A stretch of 64,000 nt of DNA from Bacillota bacterium (GTDB lineage Bacteria; Bacillota; Clostridia; Christensenellales; CAG-138): contig JAEYCM010000022.1 in NCBI GenBank assembly GCA_023455425.1, forward strand, positions 118,030 to 182,029. Reading direction: 5' to 3'. The notes beneath the pieces are model-generated. The model searched no databases. It saw only the letters and a list, made by a program, of their open reading frames with translations, and was not told the origin of the DNA. Below are positions 16,318 to 25,080 of this stretch, one piece after another. Within the stretch, counting starts at the first letter, position 1. Every line of letters begins with the position of its first letter. Made by a program: the position numbers and the translations under genes.

Positions 16318-17595
16318 ATGGCGTTCGAAGTCATCATGCCCAAAAACGGCATGGACATGAAAGAAGGCGTACTGGTCAACTGGCTCAAGAACGTGGGCGA
16401 CCGTGTGGAAAAGGACGAACCGCTCATTGAGATCGAGACGGATAAAATTACCATGGAGGAACCCTCCGCCTACTCCGGTGTGCTTCTTGCGCAACTGGTC
16501 CCCGCAGGAGCGACGGTACCCGTGCTCCAGACCATCGGCTATATCGGCGAGCCGGGTGAAAAAATTCCGGAGGCCGCGTCCGCAGCCGCTTCTTCTGCCG
16601 CTCCTGTGCAAAACACAACCGAAGCCGCGGCGCAGGCGACAGCGGCAGTACCCAAGCTTTTCGGTGAAGGGATCGCGGCAACGCCTTACGCAAAGAAGCT
16701 TGCGTCCGAAAACGGCATAGCGCTTTCCAAAGTTCCGCCTTCGGGCAGGCACGGGGAAGTTGTGGGCGCGGACGTGGAGGCGGTGCTCGCAACGCCGCTT
16801 GCCAAGCGCATCGCGGCCGACAAGGGCATTGATCTTACGACCATTTCCGGCACCGGCATCGGCGGAAAGATCACCAAGGAAGACGTGCTGCGCGTGGGTA
16901 TTGTGGAAGCGGCGGGAGACGACAGCGTACTCCGCATGACCGGCATGCGCAAGGCTGTGGCCCGCAACATGGCGGAAGCTTCTCTTGTTCCCACTGTGAC
17001 CGAAAACACCGAGGCCGACGTCACCAAGCTGCTTGAACTGCGCGCCTCCCTCAACGAGGACCGCGAAGAAAAGATCAGTATCAACGATTTCGTGCTCAAG
17101 GCTGTCGCCAAGGCGCTCTCCAGGCATAAGAATTTGCTGGTCAGCATGGGTGAAGAGGATACCATCATTCAGCACAGCCATGTAAACCTGGGTATGGCGG
17201 TGGCGCTCGACGAAGGGCTGATCGTTCCCGTCATTACGGATGCGGATCAGCTGGGGCTTGAGGCGCTTGCCAAAAAAGCCAGGGATCTTGCCGTCCGCGC
17301 GCGCAGCGGCAAGCTGCAGCAGAGCGAATACACGGGCTCTACATTCAGCGTATCCAATGTGGGCATGTACGGCATCACCTCCTTCACGCCTATCATCAAC
17401 CTGCCCAATGCGGCGATCTTAGGCGTGTGCGGTATCAGGGACGAGCTTGTACTCAAAAACGGCCAGGTCGCAGTTGCAAAGAAAATGGGTCTTTCCCTTA
17501 CGTTCGATCATCGGCTGGTGGACGGTGTACCGCCGGCACAGTTTCTGGTAACGCTTCGTAAGCTCCTGGAAAATCCGGTGGATGCGATTTTGTAG
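16318..17595 (+). CDS. Dihydrolipoamide acyltransferase (E2) with tandem subunit-binding domains
   Basis: A 425-residue E2 core. The N-terminal lipoyl domain (1-80) has its lipoylated Lys43 in ETDKITME. After an Ala-rich linker come two consecutive peripheral subunit-binding domains: 121-155 (ATPYAKKLASENGI ... GRHGEVVGADV) and 158-192 (ATPLAKRIAADKGI ... GIGGKITKEDV). Most E2 proteins have one. The catalytic domain ends with the active-site DHRLVDG (His398). The start at 16318 follows GAAGGAGGC. It receives acyl groups from E1 and passes them to CoA. Confidence 0.93.
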   Translation: MAFEVIMPKNGMDMKEGVLVNWLKNVGDRVEKDEPLIEIETDKITMEEPSAYSGVLLAQLVPAGATVPVLQTIGYIGEPGEKIPEAASAAASSAAPVQNTTEAAAQATAAVPKLFGEGIAATPYAKKLASENGIALSKVPPSGRHGEVVGADVEAVLATPLAKRIAADKGIDLTTISGTGIGGKITKEDVLRVGIVEAAGDDSVLRMTGMRKAVARNMAEASLVPTVTENTEADVTKLLELRASLNEDREEKISINDFVLKAVAKALSRHKNLLVSMGEEDTIIQHSHVNLGMAVALDEGLIVPVITDADQLGLEALAKKARDLAVRARSGKLQQSEYTGSTFSVSNVGMYGITSFTPIINLPNAAILGVCGIRDELVLKNGQVAVAKKMGLSLTFDHRLVDGVPPAQFLVTLRKLLENPVDAIL

Positions 17596-17672
17596 GTGTG
17601 AAAGTTGTGCTGATGGGACGGGGCTAAGGTGCTTTCTCCTGTCTTCTTCCTGAGGAGTAAGAAAGGAACGTT

Positions 17673-19064
17673 ATGGCAAACGCAAATTGTTATGATGTAG
17701 CGGTGATCGGCGGCGGTCCGGCGGGCTATGTCGCCGCGATCCGGGCTGCGCAGCTCGGCGCAAAGGTCGTGATATTTGAAAAAGACACCATGGGCGGCAC
17801 CTGCCTCAACCGTGGCTGTATTCCGACAAAAACCTATATCAAGACCGCGGAGAGCATCCGGACCATCCGGCATGCGGGCGGACGCGGCATCAAAGTGGAC
17901 GAAGGTTCCCTTTCTGTGGATATGCCCGCTGTCGTCCAATATAAGAACGGCGTGGTCAAAAAGCTGACCGACGGCGTCAGTTCTCTGATCCGGAGCAACA
18001 AAATCGACTCCGTCAAAGGCGAGGCCGCCATGGAGGATGAGACGCACATATCCTGCAACGGACAGCTGTATGAAGCAAAAAACACCATCCTCTGCGGCGG
18101 TTCGGTAGCGGGCGTTATTCCTATCCCCGGCGTGGAGCAGAAAAACGTGATCACTTCGGACGATATTCTGGCGCTCACCGAGGTACCCAAACGTCTTGCC
18201 ATCATTGGCGGCGGTATTATCGGCTGCGAAATCGCGGTGGCGTTTGCTGCGTTTGGCAGCAAGGTCACGATCGTGGAGGCGCTCGATAAGGTTGCCGCCA
18301 CTTTGGACGGCGAGGTTTCCGCTGCCGTGGCAAAATCATTAAAGCTCGCGGGCGTGGAGATCATCACCGGCGCAAAGGTGGAAAAGATCGATCAGAACGG
18401 CGAACTTCCCGTGCTCGTTGTTAGCGGCAAGGAGCCTATCGAGGCGGACAAGGTGCTCCTTTCCATCGGCCGCTTTGCGGATCTAAGCTGCCTTGGAAAG
18501 CTTAAAGACAAAATCAAGGTGGAACGCAACAGGGTCGTAACCGACGACTACATGCATACCAATATTCCCAATATCTACGCCGCGGGCGATCTCGTATATG
18601 GCCGCGTCATGCTCGCGCATGCCGCATTCAAAATGGGGGAGGTTGCAGCCGCGAACGCTTTGGGGCATAATGAAAGGGTAAACCTCAACTATGTACCCGG
18701 ATGCCTGTATACGTTACCCGAGGCAGCTTCGGTGGGGCTTACGGAGGAGCAGGCAAAAGAAAAATATGACGTTGCAGTGGGCAGGTTCTACTTTGCCGCC
18801 AACGGCAGGGCGATCGCCTCGGGGGAGACGGAAGGCTTTGTCAAGGTGCTTGTGGATAAGCAGTACGGAGAGATATTAGGCGTACACATGGCAGGTGGGC
18901 TGGCTACGGAAATGATCACCGAGGCCGCGGCGCTTATGGCCATGGAGATCACGGCGGAAGAGGCGGCCAATATCATCCATCCGCATCCCACATTCTCGGA
19001 AGCGTTTTTAGAAGCGGTTACGGACGCTCTGGGTAGATGCATCCATCTTCCCGCCAAGAGGTAG
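17673..19064 (+). CDS. lpdA: Dihydrolipoamide dehydrogenase (E3)
   Basis: It reoxidises dihydrolipoyl-E2 with FAD and NAD+. The protein has 463 residues. The FAD motif is VIGGGPAGYVAAIRAAQLGA, the redox disulfide lies in GGTCLNRGCIPTK, the NAD-binding GGGIIGCEIAVAF follows, and the C-terminal HPHPTFSEAF carries the catalytic His-Glu pair. ATG 17673 follows AAGAAAGGAAC. It is the fourth gene of the E1-E2-E3 operon; there is a 77-base gap after E2 without a clear terminator. Confidence 0.95.
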   Translation: MANANCYDVAVIGGGPAGYVAAIRAAQLGAKVVIFEKDTMGGTCLNRGCIPTKTYIKTAESIRTIRHAGGRGIKVDEGSLSVDMPAVVQYKNGVVKKLTDGVSSLIRSNKIDSVKGEAAMEDETHISCNGQLYEAKNTILCGGSVAGVIPIPGVEQKNVITSDDILALTEVPKRLAIIGGGIIGCEIAVAFAAFGSKVTIVEALDKVAATLDGEVSAAVAKSLKLAGVEIITGAKVEKIDQNGELPVLVVSGKEPIEADKVLLSIGRFADLSCLGKLKDKIKVERNRVVTDDYMHTNIPNIYAAGDLVYGRVMLAHAAFKMGEVAAANALGHNERVNLNYVPGCLYTLPEAASVGLTEEQAKEKYDVAVGRFYFAANGRAIASGETEGFVKVLVDKQYGEILGVHMAGGLATEMITEAAALMAMEITAEEAANIIHPHPTFSEAFLEAVTDALGRCIHLPAKR

Positions 19065-19105
19065 CGAAGAAACAACCATTCAAAAGAACAGGGAGGTGGG
19101 GTCCA

Positions 19106-20059
19106 ATGTCGATCAGCGCCGACCAACGGTACGCGCTCAAGCTGAAGGCGGCCTATTACCTCTATGAAAAAGACTATACGCAGGTCCAGGTGGCCGAAAT
19201 GCTGGGGATTTCCCGCGTGACGCTGGGCAGGCTCATACAGGAGGCCAAGGAGGAGGGCATCATCCGCATCGAAATCGTGGATGTACGCAATACGTCCTCC
19301 AAAACGTCGCTGGAATCCGAGGTCAAGGAGCGCTTTAAGCTCCTGGATGTCAGGGTGGTGGACTGTCCGGACGACGATCCCAGGGAGCTCATGAAGCGTC
19401 TGGGGCGCGCGGGCGCGCGCCTGTTTGAACAATATCTGCGCAGCAACATGAAAATCGGCTGCGCATGGGGGCGGACGCTTGAATTTTTGATGGACAGCCT
19501 GGCGGAAAATAAGCATATCATCGACCTGGAAGTCGTCACGCTTTTAGGAGGCGCCGGCGTTTCCTTCTCCGAAATACAGCCCAATATCATGGCCCAAAAG
19601 CTGCTGGGCAAGTACAGCGGGCGCGGCTATGTCATCAACGCGCCCTGCTTCTGCCGCACGGTGGAGTTAAAGGACGCCCTGATGGGCGAACCCCATATCC
19701 AGGATGTCCTAAACCGCGCGGCGTTGACGGACATCTGCCTGATCGGCATCGGCGGCATGCCGGAGGTCGGAGGAAACGGCCTGTATGAAACGGAAGCCGT
19801 AAACGAGCTTCTTAAAAATGGCGCGGTAGGGGACGTCTGCGCCAATTATTTCAACCGTGACGGGGAGATCTGCAATACGAATATAGCCCGCCGGACCATT
19901 ACGATAGACCCGAAGATCCTCAGGGATATCAAACGGGTCATTGGGGTGGCCGGGGGCGAAAATAAGGGCGATTCGGTATTGGGCGCACTTCGTGGCGGAT
20001 ATATAAACACCCTGGTCACGGACGCGAAGACGGCGAAGTACATCCTCAAAAACTCGTAG
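19106..20059 (+). CDS. SorC/DeoR-type transcriptional regulator
   Basis: A 317-residue regulator. The N-terminal helix-turn-helix spans about 18-45 (YTQVQVAEMLGISRVTLGRL). A SorC sugar-binding domain of the phosphosugar-isomerase fold follows (GCAWGRTLEF, VVTLLGGAG, and C-terminal GVAGGENKGDSVLGALRGG). Such proteins sense a phosphorylated sugar or polyol. ATG 19106 follows AGGGAGGTGG. It lies directly after lpdA and may control the operon upstream, which is an inference from position. Confidence 0.9.
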   Translation: MSISADQRYALKLKAAYYLYEKDYTQVQVAEMLGISRVTLGRLIQEAKEEGIIRIEIVDVRNTSSKTSLESEVKERFKLLDVRVVDCPDDDPRELMKRLGRAGARLFEQYLRSNMKIGCAWGRTLEFLMDSLAENKHIIDLEVVTLLGGAGVSFSEIQPNIMAQKLLGKYSGRGYVINAPCFCRTVELKDALMGEPHIQDVLNRAALTDICLIGIGGMPEVGGNGLYETEAVNELLKNGAVGDVCANYFNRDGEICNTNIARRTITIDPKILRDIKRVIGVAGGENKGDSVLGALRGGYINTLVTDAKTAKYILKNS

Positions 20060-20512
20060 CGTTTAGGGGCTTGGCGCCCATGCATAGCCCTGGAAGGGGG
20101 AGAAGTTTGCGTGTCCGCGCGATATCCGCCGCCGTCGCCGGGGAAACGTCGCAAACGCGTAGTCACCCTGCCTGCTCCCATTTATAAACGCCCGGCGTAA
20201 GTGCAGGGAAATGCGCCACGCGCTTTACGCTATCTGGCGTCAAAATCGGGCTTCTTAGGGCAAGGCGTTTTGCCTCGATAAGATTTCGGAATGGTACATC
20301 AGACCAAGAGGGGTTGCCGTTCTCCAAGGGATGCCGTGTAAACGTAAAAAATTTCATTGGGTACGCCGGTCAAGCGTTTGCGCTGGCCGGCGTCCTTGCG
20401 TTCATATCCGGTATCACAAGGCCGGCGACCGAGAGTCGGGGTCTGACTGCTTGAGCATGTAATGCCCTGGGAGCATATGCCTGCTGCTGCGAATGCCTGT
20501 GTCATAAAACCG

Positions 20513-20522
20513 GACATTTGTC
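20513..20522. promoter_or_regulatory. Candidate upstream operator (GACATTTGTC)
   Basis: A GACA-NN-TGTC palindrome about 100 bases upstream of the -35 box of the SorC-type gene. It matches the palindrome at 20681; the 11-base inverted match is GACATTTGTCA / TGACAAATGTC. It is probably an autoregulatory site for the downstream regulator. Confidence 0.45.
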
Positions 20523-20622
20523 ACGGGCCGTACAAGTAAATTTTTAGAGTAAAGCCTCCCATGCATAGAAAAACGTTCAATATTTTGGGAAAAAGGCGAT
20601 ATATTTAAACTTAAAATCACTA

Positions 20623-20651
20623 TTGACAAAATCACGATACGGAATGATAAT
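20623..20651 (+). promoter_or_regulatory. Predicted promoter of the second SorC regulator
   Basis: TTGACA at 20623-20628, exactly 17 bases, then GATAAT at 20646-20651. It is one of the best sigma-A matches in the window. Confidence 0.75.
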
Positions 20652-20680
20652 ACCTGTAGATGACAAATATACGCAAACAT

Positions 20681-20690
20681 GACAAATGTC
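20681..20690. promoter_or_regulatory. Candidate downstream operator (GACAAATGTC)
   Basis: A GACA-NN-TGTC palindrome about 25 bases past the predicted transcript start, where a bound repressor would block elongation. A third, half-matching TGACAAAT lies at 20661-20668, 19 bases before the equivalent bases here. Confidence 0.45.
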
Positions 20691-20776
20691 CGACTCGTGA
20701 AATTATCTTACAAATATCTCAACGTTCAGTCCTGCGCTTTTGACAAGGATACTTCAAGAAAAAACGGGGGAGCGCT

Positions 20777-21721
20777 ATGGCAATCGATCAACGCACTCGG
20801 ATCCGAATCGCACATTGGTACTATGAAATGGGCCTTACCCAGGAGGAAATTGGCAAGCGCCTGCAAATCCCGCGCCAGCGTGTCAACCAGATTGTCAAAA
20901 ATTTGGTGGCTGACGGCGTTGTCAGTATCCGGATTAACGGATTGGATCAGGAATTTATCCGGCTTGAAAGCGCCATTGAGGAGCGCTTTGGGATCCGCCA
21001 GGCACTCGTTGCGGATTACGACCAAACCGAGGCGCCGCTTTTACATGTGCTGGGCAGCAAGGCGGCCGAGTATCTGGATGATTTTATCAGGGACGGTAAC
21101 ACCATCGGCATTTCCTGGGGCCAGACTATGGGCAGCACTGTAAATGCGCTGCGGGATACGCATAAAACGGACTGCAGCGTCATCCAGCTTGTAGGCGGTA
21201 TGAACATCAGCGGCAACCACACCATGGTCAAGCCTGACGAAATCACAAGGATTCTTGCAGGCAAGCTCCATTGCGGATATCAGAACCTATATGCACCTGC
21301 GATATTTGACAGCAAACTGGCCAAAGATCTTATCATGCGCGAGGATAGCATTCTGCGGGTTTGTGAAGCGATGAAGCGTTGCGATATCGCGGTCATGGGT
21401 ATTGGTGAAATACACGAGGACGCCACCGTTGTACAAAACGGCTACATCAACGCCAACCAGTTGGAAATGCTCCGCGCTGCGGGCTATGTGGGGGACATCT
21501 GCTTCAACCGATTCGATATCAATGGCAACTGGGAAAACGGGGAACTATCTAGCCTGACGTTGGGCATCGATCCGGAAACGCTCCAAAATATCCCGCATGT
21601 CATTACAGTCGCCGGGGGCGTTCAGAAGCGGGATGCTATCCTTGGCGCGCTGCGCACCGGTTGCATTGACGTACTGGTCATAGACAGCGTTACGGCACGC
21701 AGCCTGCTTGATGAAAGATAA
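20777..21721 (+). CDS. SorC/DeoR-type transcriptional regulator (second copy)
   Basis: A 314-residue regulator with an N-terminal helix-turn-helix at about 18-45 (LTQEEIGKRLQIPRQRVNQI) and a SorC effector domain (ISWGQTMGSTV, VIQLVGGMN, VAGGVQKRDAILGALRTG). It is a clear paralogue of the regulator at 19106. Its promoter carries two palindromes of its likely own operator. It precedes the ABC importer and kinase genes on the same strand, so it is the natural candidate to control that catabolic cluster in response to a phosphorylated sugar or polyol. Confidence 0.9.
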   Translation: MAIDQRTRIRIAHWYYEMGLTQEEIGKRLQIPRQRVNQIVKNLVADGVVSIRINGLDQEFIRLESAIEERFGIRQALVADYDQTEAPLLHVLGSKAAEYLDDFIRDGNTIGISWGQTMGSTVNALRDTHKTDCSVIQLVGGMNISGNHTMVKPDEITRILAGKLHCGYQNLYAPAIFDSKLAKDLIMREDSILRVCEAMKRCDIAVMGIGEIHEDATVVQNGYINANQLEMLRAAGYVGDICFNRFDINGNWENGELSSLTLGIDPETLQNIPHVITVAGGVQKRDAILGALRTGCIDVLVIDSVTARSLLDER

Positions 21722-21756
21722 CAAATCGTAGTTGTAATAATCTGAAGTTCATTTAT

Positions 21757-21770
21757 TCTAAGCGCTTACA
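21757..21770. promoter_or_regulatory. cre-like palindrome ahead of the ABC importer
   Basis: TCTAAGCGCTTACA, read on the other strand as TGTAAGCGCTTAGA, differs at one position from an ideal CcpA catabolite-response element; its centre TAAGCGCTTA is perfectly palindromic. It lies between the regulator and the substrate-binding protein gene and suggests carbon catabolite control of the importer. Confidence 0.5.
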
Positions 21771-21876
21771 TATTCCATTGAATTTATTCATTCGCAATCC
21801 TGAAATTCAGCTTGCCGTGCTTCGGCTGCAGCCGCCATGCATGGCAGATTCAACTAAAAATACAGGAGGAAACAAC

Positions 21877-23121
21877 ATGAAGTCCATCAAAAAGATCGTT
21901 GCCATGTTCATCGCGTTGCTCATGCTTACTGCCTTGGTGGGCGGGTGTGCGTCACCTTCGGCCACTGCAGAGCCGACAGCCGCGCCGGCAGCGGAAACAC
22001 AAGCGCCTGCTGATCCCGGAGCAGCCGAATCTCCCGTTGCCGCTCCCGCAGGCGAGCCCATCAAGATTGGCTATGTCAGCGCCCTTTCCGGCGACACAGC
22101 GCTGTGGGGCCAGGCTGGTCTCAACGGCATGCTGCTTGGGGCGGAACAGATCAACGCAAACGGCGGCATTTTGGGCAGACCGGTTCAAATCGTCGGTCTG
22201 GACGGCAAAGGAGATCCTGCGGACTCGGTCAGCGCCTACAAGAAGCTCGTTGAAGAAGAAGGCGTGGTCGCCGTTGTCGGCACCAACTTCTCCAGTTGCA
22301 ACATTCCCATCGCGGCAGTTGCCGATGAACTGAAGGTTCCTGTCATTGCCACCGCGGCTTCCAATGAAAAGGTAACTGTGGATGAGAGCGGAAAGCTGCA
22401 TCCGTACTCCTTCCGTCTTTGCTTCATCGACTCCTTCCAGGGCACGGTGATTGGCAGATATGCCGCAGTCCAGCGTGGCTTCAAGAAGGGCGCGATCATT
22501 ACGGACATCACCGATGCTTACTCCACCGGCGTAGGCAGCTATATCGCCGAGTCGTTCGCTGCAAACGGCGGCACCATGGTTGCTTCCGAGCAGGCGCAGA
22601 GTGGTGATAATGATTTCCGCGCGCAGCTCACCAAGATTGCAGCAGCAGAACCCGATGTGCTCTTCATCCCTTGGATTTATCAGAACGTGGCGCTCATTGC
22701 CAAGCAGGCGCGCGAACTGGGTATCAATTGCGTCATGCTGGGTACCGATGGCTGGGACAGCAATGAACTGGCTGACCTTGCCGGCGGCGCGTTGGAAGGT
22801 TGCTCCTATGTCTCCCGTATCGGGTTTAATACCCATGAGGCCAAGGCTTATGCTAAGGAATACGAAGCGAAGTACAACATTGCGGTTGAAGCCGAGTGCT
22901 TGTTTGGCAACGACGGCCTGTACTGGATTAAGGACGCCATCGAACGCGCAAATTCCACTGAGCCGACCGCCATCCGCGATGCGCTGGAGAATACCAATAC
23001 GTTCACGGGCTTGCTGGGAACCATGAAAATGGATGCGGCGACCCATAACCCCCAAAGGGAGTGCGCTATCTTCACCTGCACAAACGGTGTGTTCGAATTC
23101 AAGGAAATCTTCGCCGCCTAA
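21877..23121 (+). CDS. ABC importer substrate-binding lipoprotein (LivJ-like)
   Basis: A 414-residue lipoprotein. The signal peptide ends in a lipobox with Cys24 (LVGGC), followed by an Ala/Pro/Glu-rich linker to about residue 60 and a type I periplasmic-binding domain (KIGYVSALSGDTALWGQAG...). The family binds branched-chain amino acids, amides and other small polar ligands, so the ligand cannot be read. ATG 21877 follows AGGAGG. It is the first gene of a complete five-gene HAAT importer; the next genes encode a sugar kinase and dehydrogenases, hinting at a non-amino-acid ligand. Confidence 0.9.
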   Translation: MKSIKKIVAMFIALLMLTALVGGCASPSATAEPTAAPAAETQAPADPGAAESPVAAPAGEPIKIGYVSALSGDTALWGQAGLNGMLLGAEQINANGGILGRPVQIVGLDGKGDPADSVSAYKKLVEEEGVVAVVGTNFSSCNIPIAAVADELKVPVIATAASNEKVTVDESGKLHPYSFRLCFIDSFQGTVIGRYAAVQRGFKKGAIITDITDAYSTGVGSYIAESFAANGGTMVASEQAQSGDNDFRAQLTKIAAAEPDVLFIPWIYQNVALIAKQARELGINCVMLGTDGWDSNELADLAGGALEGCSYVSRIGFNTHEAKAYAKEYEAKYNIAVEAECLFGNDGLYWIKDAIERANSTEPTAIRDALENTNTFTGLLGTMKMDAATHNPQRECAIFTCTNGVFEFKEIFAA

Positions 23122-23149
23122 TTTGCGGGTATCCCCTGGATGACTTTAC

Positions 23150-23210
23150 GGCGGGAGGATGAATACCTCATCCTCCCCGCCTCCTTTTGGATGGCGGGGA
23201 GGAGCCTCCC
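23150..23210 (+). promoter_or_regulatory. Alternative hairpins between the binding-protein and permease genes
   Basis: CCCCGCC at 23175-23181 can pair with GGCGGG at 23150-23155 (extended by AGGATGA/TCATCCT) or with GGCGGGG at 23193-23199. A third short GGAGG...CCTCC pair follows to 23210. The arrangement fits partial termination or processing that keeps binding-protein mRNA in excess over permease mRNA. Confidence 0.5.
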
Positions 23211-23276
23211 TTTATTCTTCCCGCTGTTTTACCGATTCCGCCTGGAGCGGAAAAAGCATTGGATTGAGGTGTAAAC

Positions 23277-24149
23277 ATGTTCCTTCAGCAGTTGATTACA
23301 GGCATCTCGATCGGCGGCATATACGCCCTGATCGCTACAGGTTATTCGCTGGTATACAGCCTGCTGGATTTCTCCAACTGGGCACACGGCGAAGTTGCGA
23401 TGATTGGCGCCTATGTCGCGTTTATGTCGGTCACAGCGCTGCATCTTCCCTTTCTTGCATCAGCAGCATTGGGTATTGTCGGCGCGGCACTAATCAGCCT
23501 TTTAAATGAGCGGCTTGCTTACCGCCGCATTCGCAACAATAAGTCTCCCAATATGTTCTTGATGATTGCCGCGATGGGGTTGTCCATTACCTACCAAAAC
23601 GCCGCGACATTGGTATTCGGCGCAAAATTCAAAATGTACCCTCCGGTGCTGCCGGTCTCCTCGGTTGAGATTGGCGCCTTCCGCATCGGCGTGCTCGATT
23701 TGATTAGCCTTATTATCACAGCGGTTATGCTCATAGCGCTGGTGCTGGTTATCAACAAATCAAAATTCGGGCTTAATGTCCGCGCGATTGCCTGCAACAG
23801 CCAGACAGCAAGTCTGTTGGGCGTACGGGTAGACCGGTCCGTAGCACTGGTGTTCCTTTTGGCGGGTGGGTTGGCCGGATGTGCGGGTATCCTCTTGGGA
23901 CTCAAATATAACGTCTATCCCACGATGGGAAATGTAGGACTCAAGGCTTTCATTGCCTCGGTTCTGGGGGGCCTTGGGAGTGTGCCGGGGGCTATTACCG
24001 GCGCTATCCTGCTGGGCGTGATCGAAACATTTGCCTCGGGCTACCTTAGCTCCGGCTTAAGGGACCTTATTTCCTTTACCCTGCTCATCGTCATACTTCT
24101 GGTCAAGCCCAGCGGCTTGATGGGCGTGGATGTGCAGGAAAAGGCCTGA
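23277..24149 (+). CDS. ABC importer permease (LivH-like)
   Basis: A 290-residue integral membrane protein with about eight hydrophobic segments and the LivH landmarks ISIGGIYALIATGYSLVY, FSNWAHGEVAMIGAYVAF, the cytoplasmic EAA-like loop NVRAIACNSQTASLLGV and SVLGGLGSVPGAITGAILLG. ATG 23277 follows GAGGTG. It forms the channel with the next gene product. Confidence 0.93.
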   Translation: MFLQQLITGISIGGIYALIATGYSLVYSLLDFSNWAHGEVAMIGAYVAFMSVTALHLPFLASAALGIVGAALISLLNERLAYRRIRNNKSPNMFLMIAAMGLSITYQNAATLVFGAKFKMYPPVLPVSSVEIGAFRIGVLDLISLIITAVMLIALVLVINKSKFGLNVRAIACNSQTASLLGVRVDRSVALVFLLAGGLAGCAGILLGLKYNVYPTMGNVGLKAFIASVLGGLGSVPGAITGAILLGVIETFASGYLSSGLRDLISFTLLIVILLVKPSGLMGVDVQEKA

Positions 24150-24167
24150 TAGAAAGTAGGTGCATCT

Positions 24168-25076
24168 ATGCTGAACTCTTTTCAGCAAGGCGTCATCATT
24201 TTGGCGTGCATTAATATTATAGCCGTGCTGGGCATGTCAGTGCTGACTGGTTTTACGCGGCTGTTCTCCTTTGGAAACGCGGGCTTTATGGCCATAGGCG
24301 CGTATACATCGGCAATTCTTTCTGTAAAGCTCCATTTGCCGTTTGCGATAACAATGATTTGCGGTGCCATATTAGCTGGAGTAATCAGCTTCCTGCTGGG
24401 TTCGCTGACCATACGCCTTAAAGGCGACTACTTCCTGATTACCTGCCTGGGTTTTGGCGAGAGCATTCGTGTGCTGTTCAACTATATACAGCCTGTTACG
24501 GGTGGCGCGAGCGGCTTCTCGGGCATACCGGGAACAACAAGCGTGCTTATTGCGGTGATCTGCGCCGCCGCGGCATTCGTTATCGCTTGGACATTCATCC
24601 ATTCCAAATTCGGCCGTAACCTGATGGCGATCCGAGAGAACGATATGGCGGCCGAAGCTGTGGGCATCAACGTATTCCGCTACAAGCGGCTGGCATTCGT
24701 ATTCAGTGCTGTTTTTGCAGGGTGGGCGGGCGCGCTTTATGCGCATTATCTTACGTTTATTACGCCGTCCATGTTCAATCTCTCAAAATCCTGCGAGCTT
24801 ATTACGACTACGGTTGTCGGCGGGTTGGGTTCGTTGACAGGTTCGGTACTGGGCACACTCCTGGTTACGCTGCTGCCCGAACTCTTCCGCGGGCTCTCCG
24901 AATACCGCATGCTGCTCTACGGAATAGCTGTGGTGCTGGTTATCCTGCTTAAACCCGACGGCCTGTATGGGTATAAGGAATTTTCACTGCGCCGTACCAT
25001 CGCCTGGTTTAAGAATATGCCCGCTAACCTGCACAAAAAGCGGCGCTCCAAGAACATTGGGGATTGTGAGGAATAA
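24168..25076 (+). CDS. ABC importer permease (LivM-like)
   Basis: A 302-residue membrane protein with the LivM features LFSFGNAGFMAIGAYTSAIL, RLKGDYFLITCLGFGESIRV, the loop AIRENDMAAEAVGINVFRYK and VVGGLGSLTGSVLGTLL. It pairs with the LivH-like permease. ATG 24168 lies 18 bases after the previous stop, with GTAGGTG upstream. Confidence 0.93.
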   Translation: MLNSFQQGVIILACINIIAVLGMSVLTGFTRLFSFGNAGFMAIGAYTSAILSVKLHLPFAITMICGAILAGVISFLLGSLTIRLKGDYFLITCLGFGESIRVLFNYIQPVTGGASGFSGIPGTTSVLIAVICAAAAFVIAWTFIHSKFGRNLMAIRENDMAAEAVGINVFRYKRLAFVFSAVFAGWAGALYAHYLTFITPSMFNLSKSCELITTTVVGGLGSLTGSVLGTLLVTLLPELFRGLSEYRMLLYGIAVVLVILLKPDGLYGYKEFSLRRTIAWFKNMPANLHKKRRSKNIGDCEE

Positions 25077-25080
25077 GCGT

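Larger units (their letters stand above)
20060..20776. other. 717-base intergenic region upstream of the second SorC regulator
   Basis: No credible gene is present. A hairpin at 20363-20393 (ACGCCGG...CCGGCGT with an inner AAGCG/CGCT stem) could terminate the upstream transcript. The last 200 bases become A+T-rich and carry the promoter at 20623-20651 and two GACA-NN-TGTC palindromes. No structure could be supported for 20060-20360. Confidence 0.5.

Noticed and set aside
20679..21143. A + strand frame overlapping the start of the second SorC gene
   Set aside because: It is out of frame with the clear helix-turn-helix gene, begins inside the operator region and has no family motifs.
21952..23055. 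A 367-codon open frame on the - strand opposite the substrate-binding lipoprotein
   Set aside because: The + strand has a lipobox, a ribosome site and a family match; the - frame has none of these.
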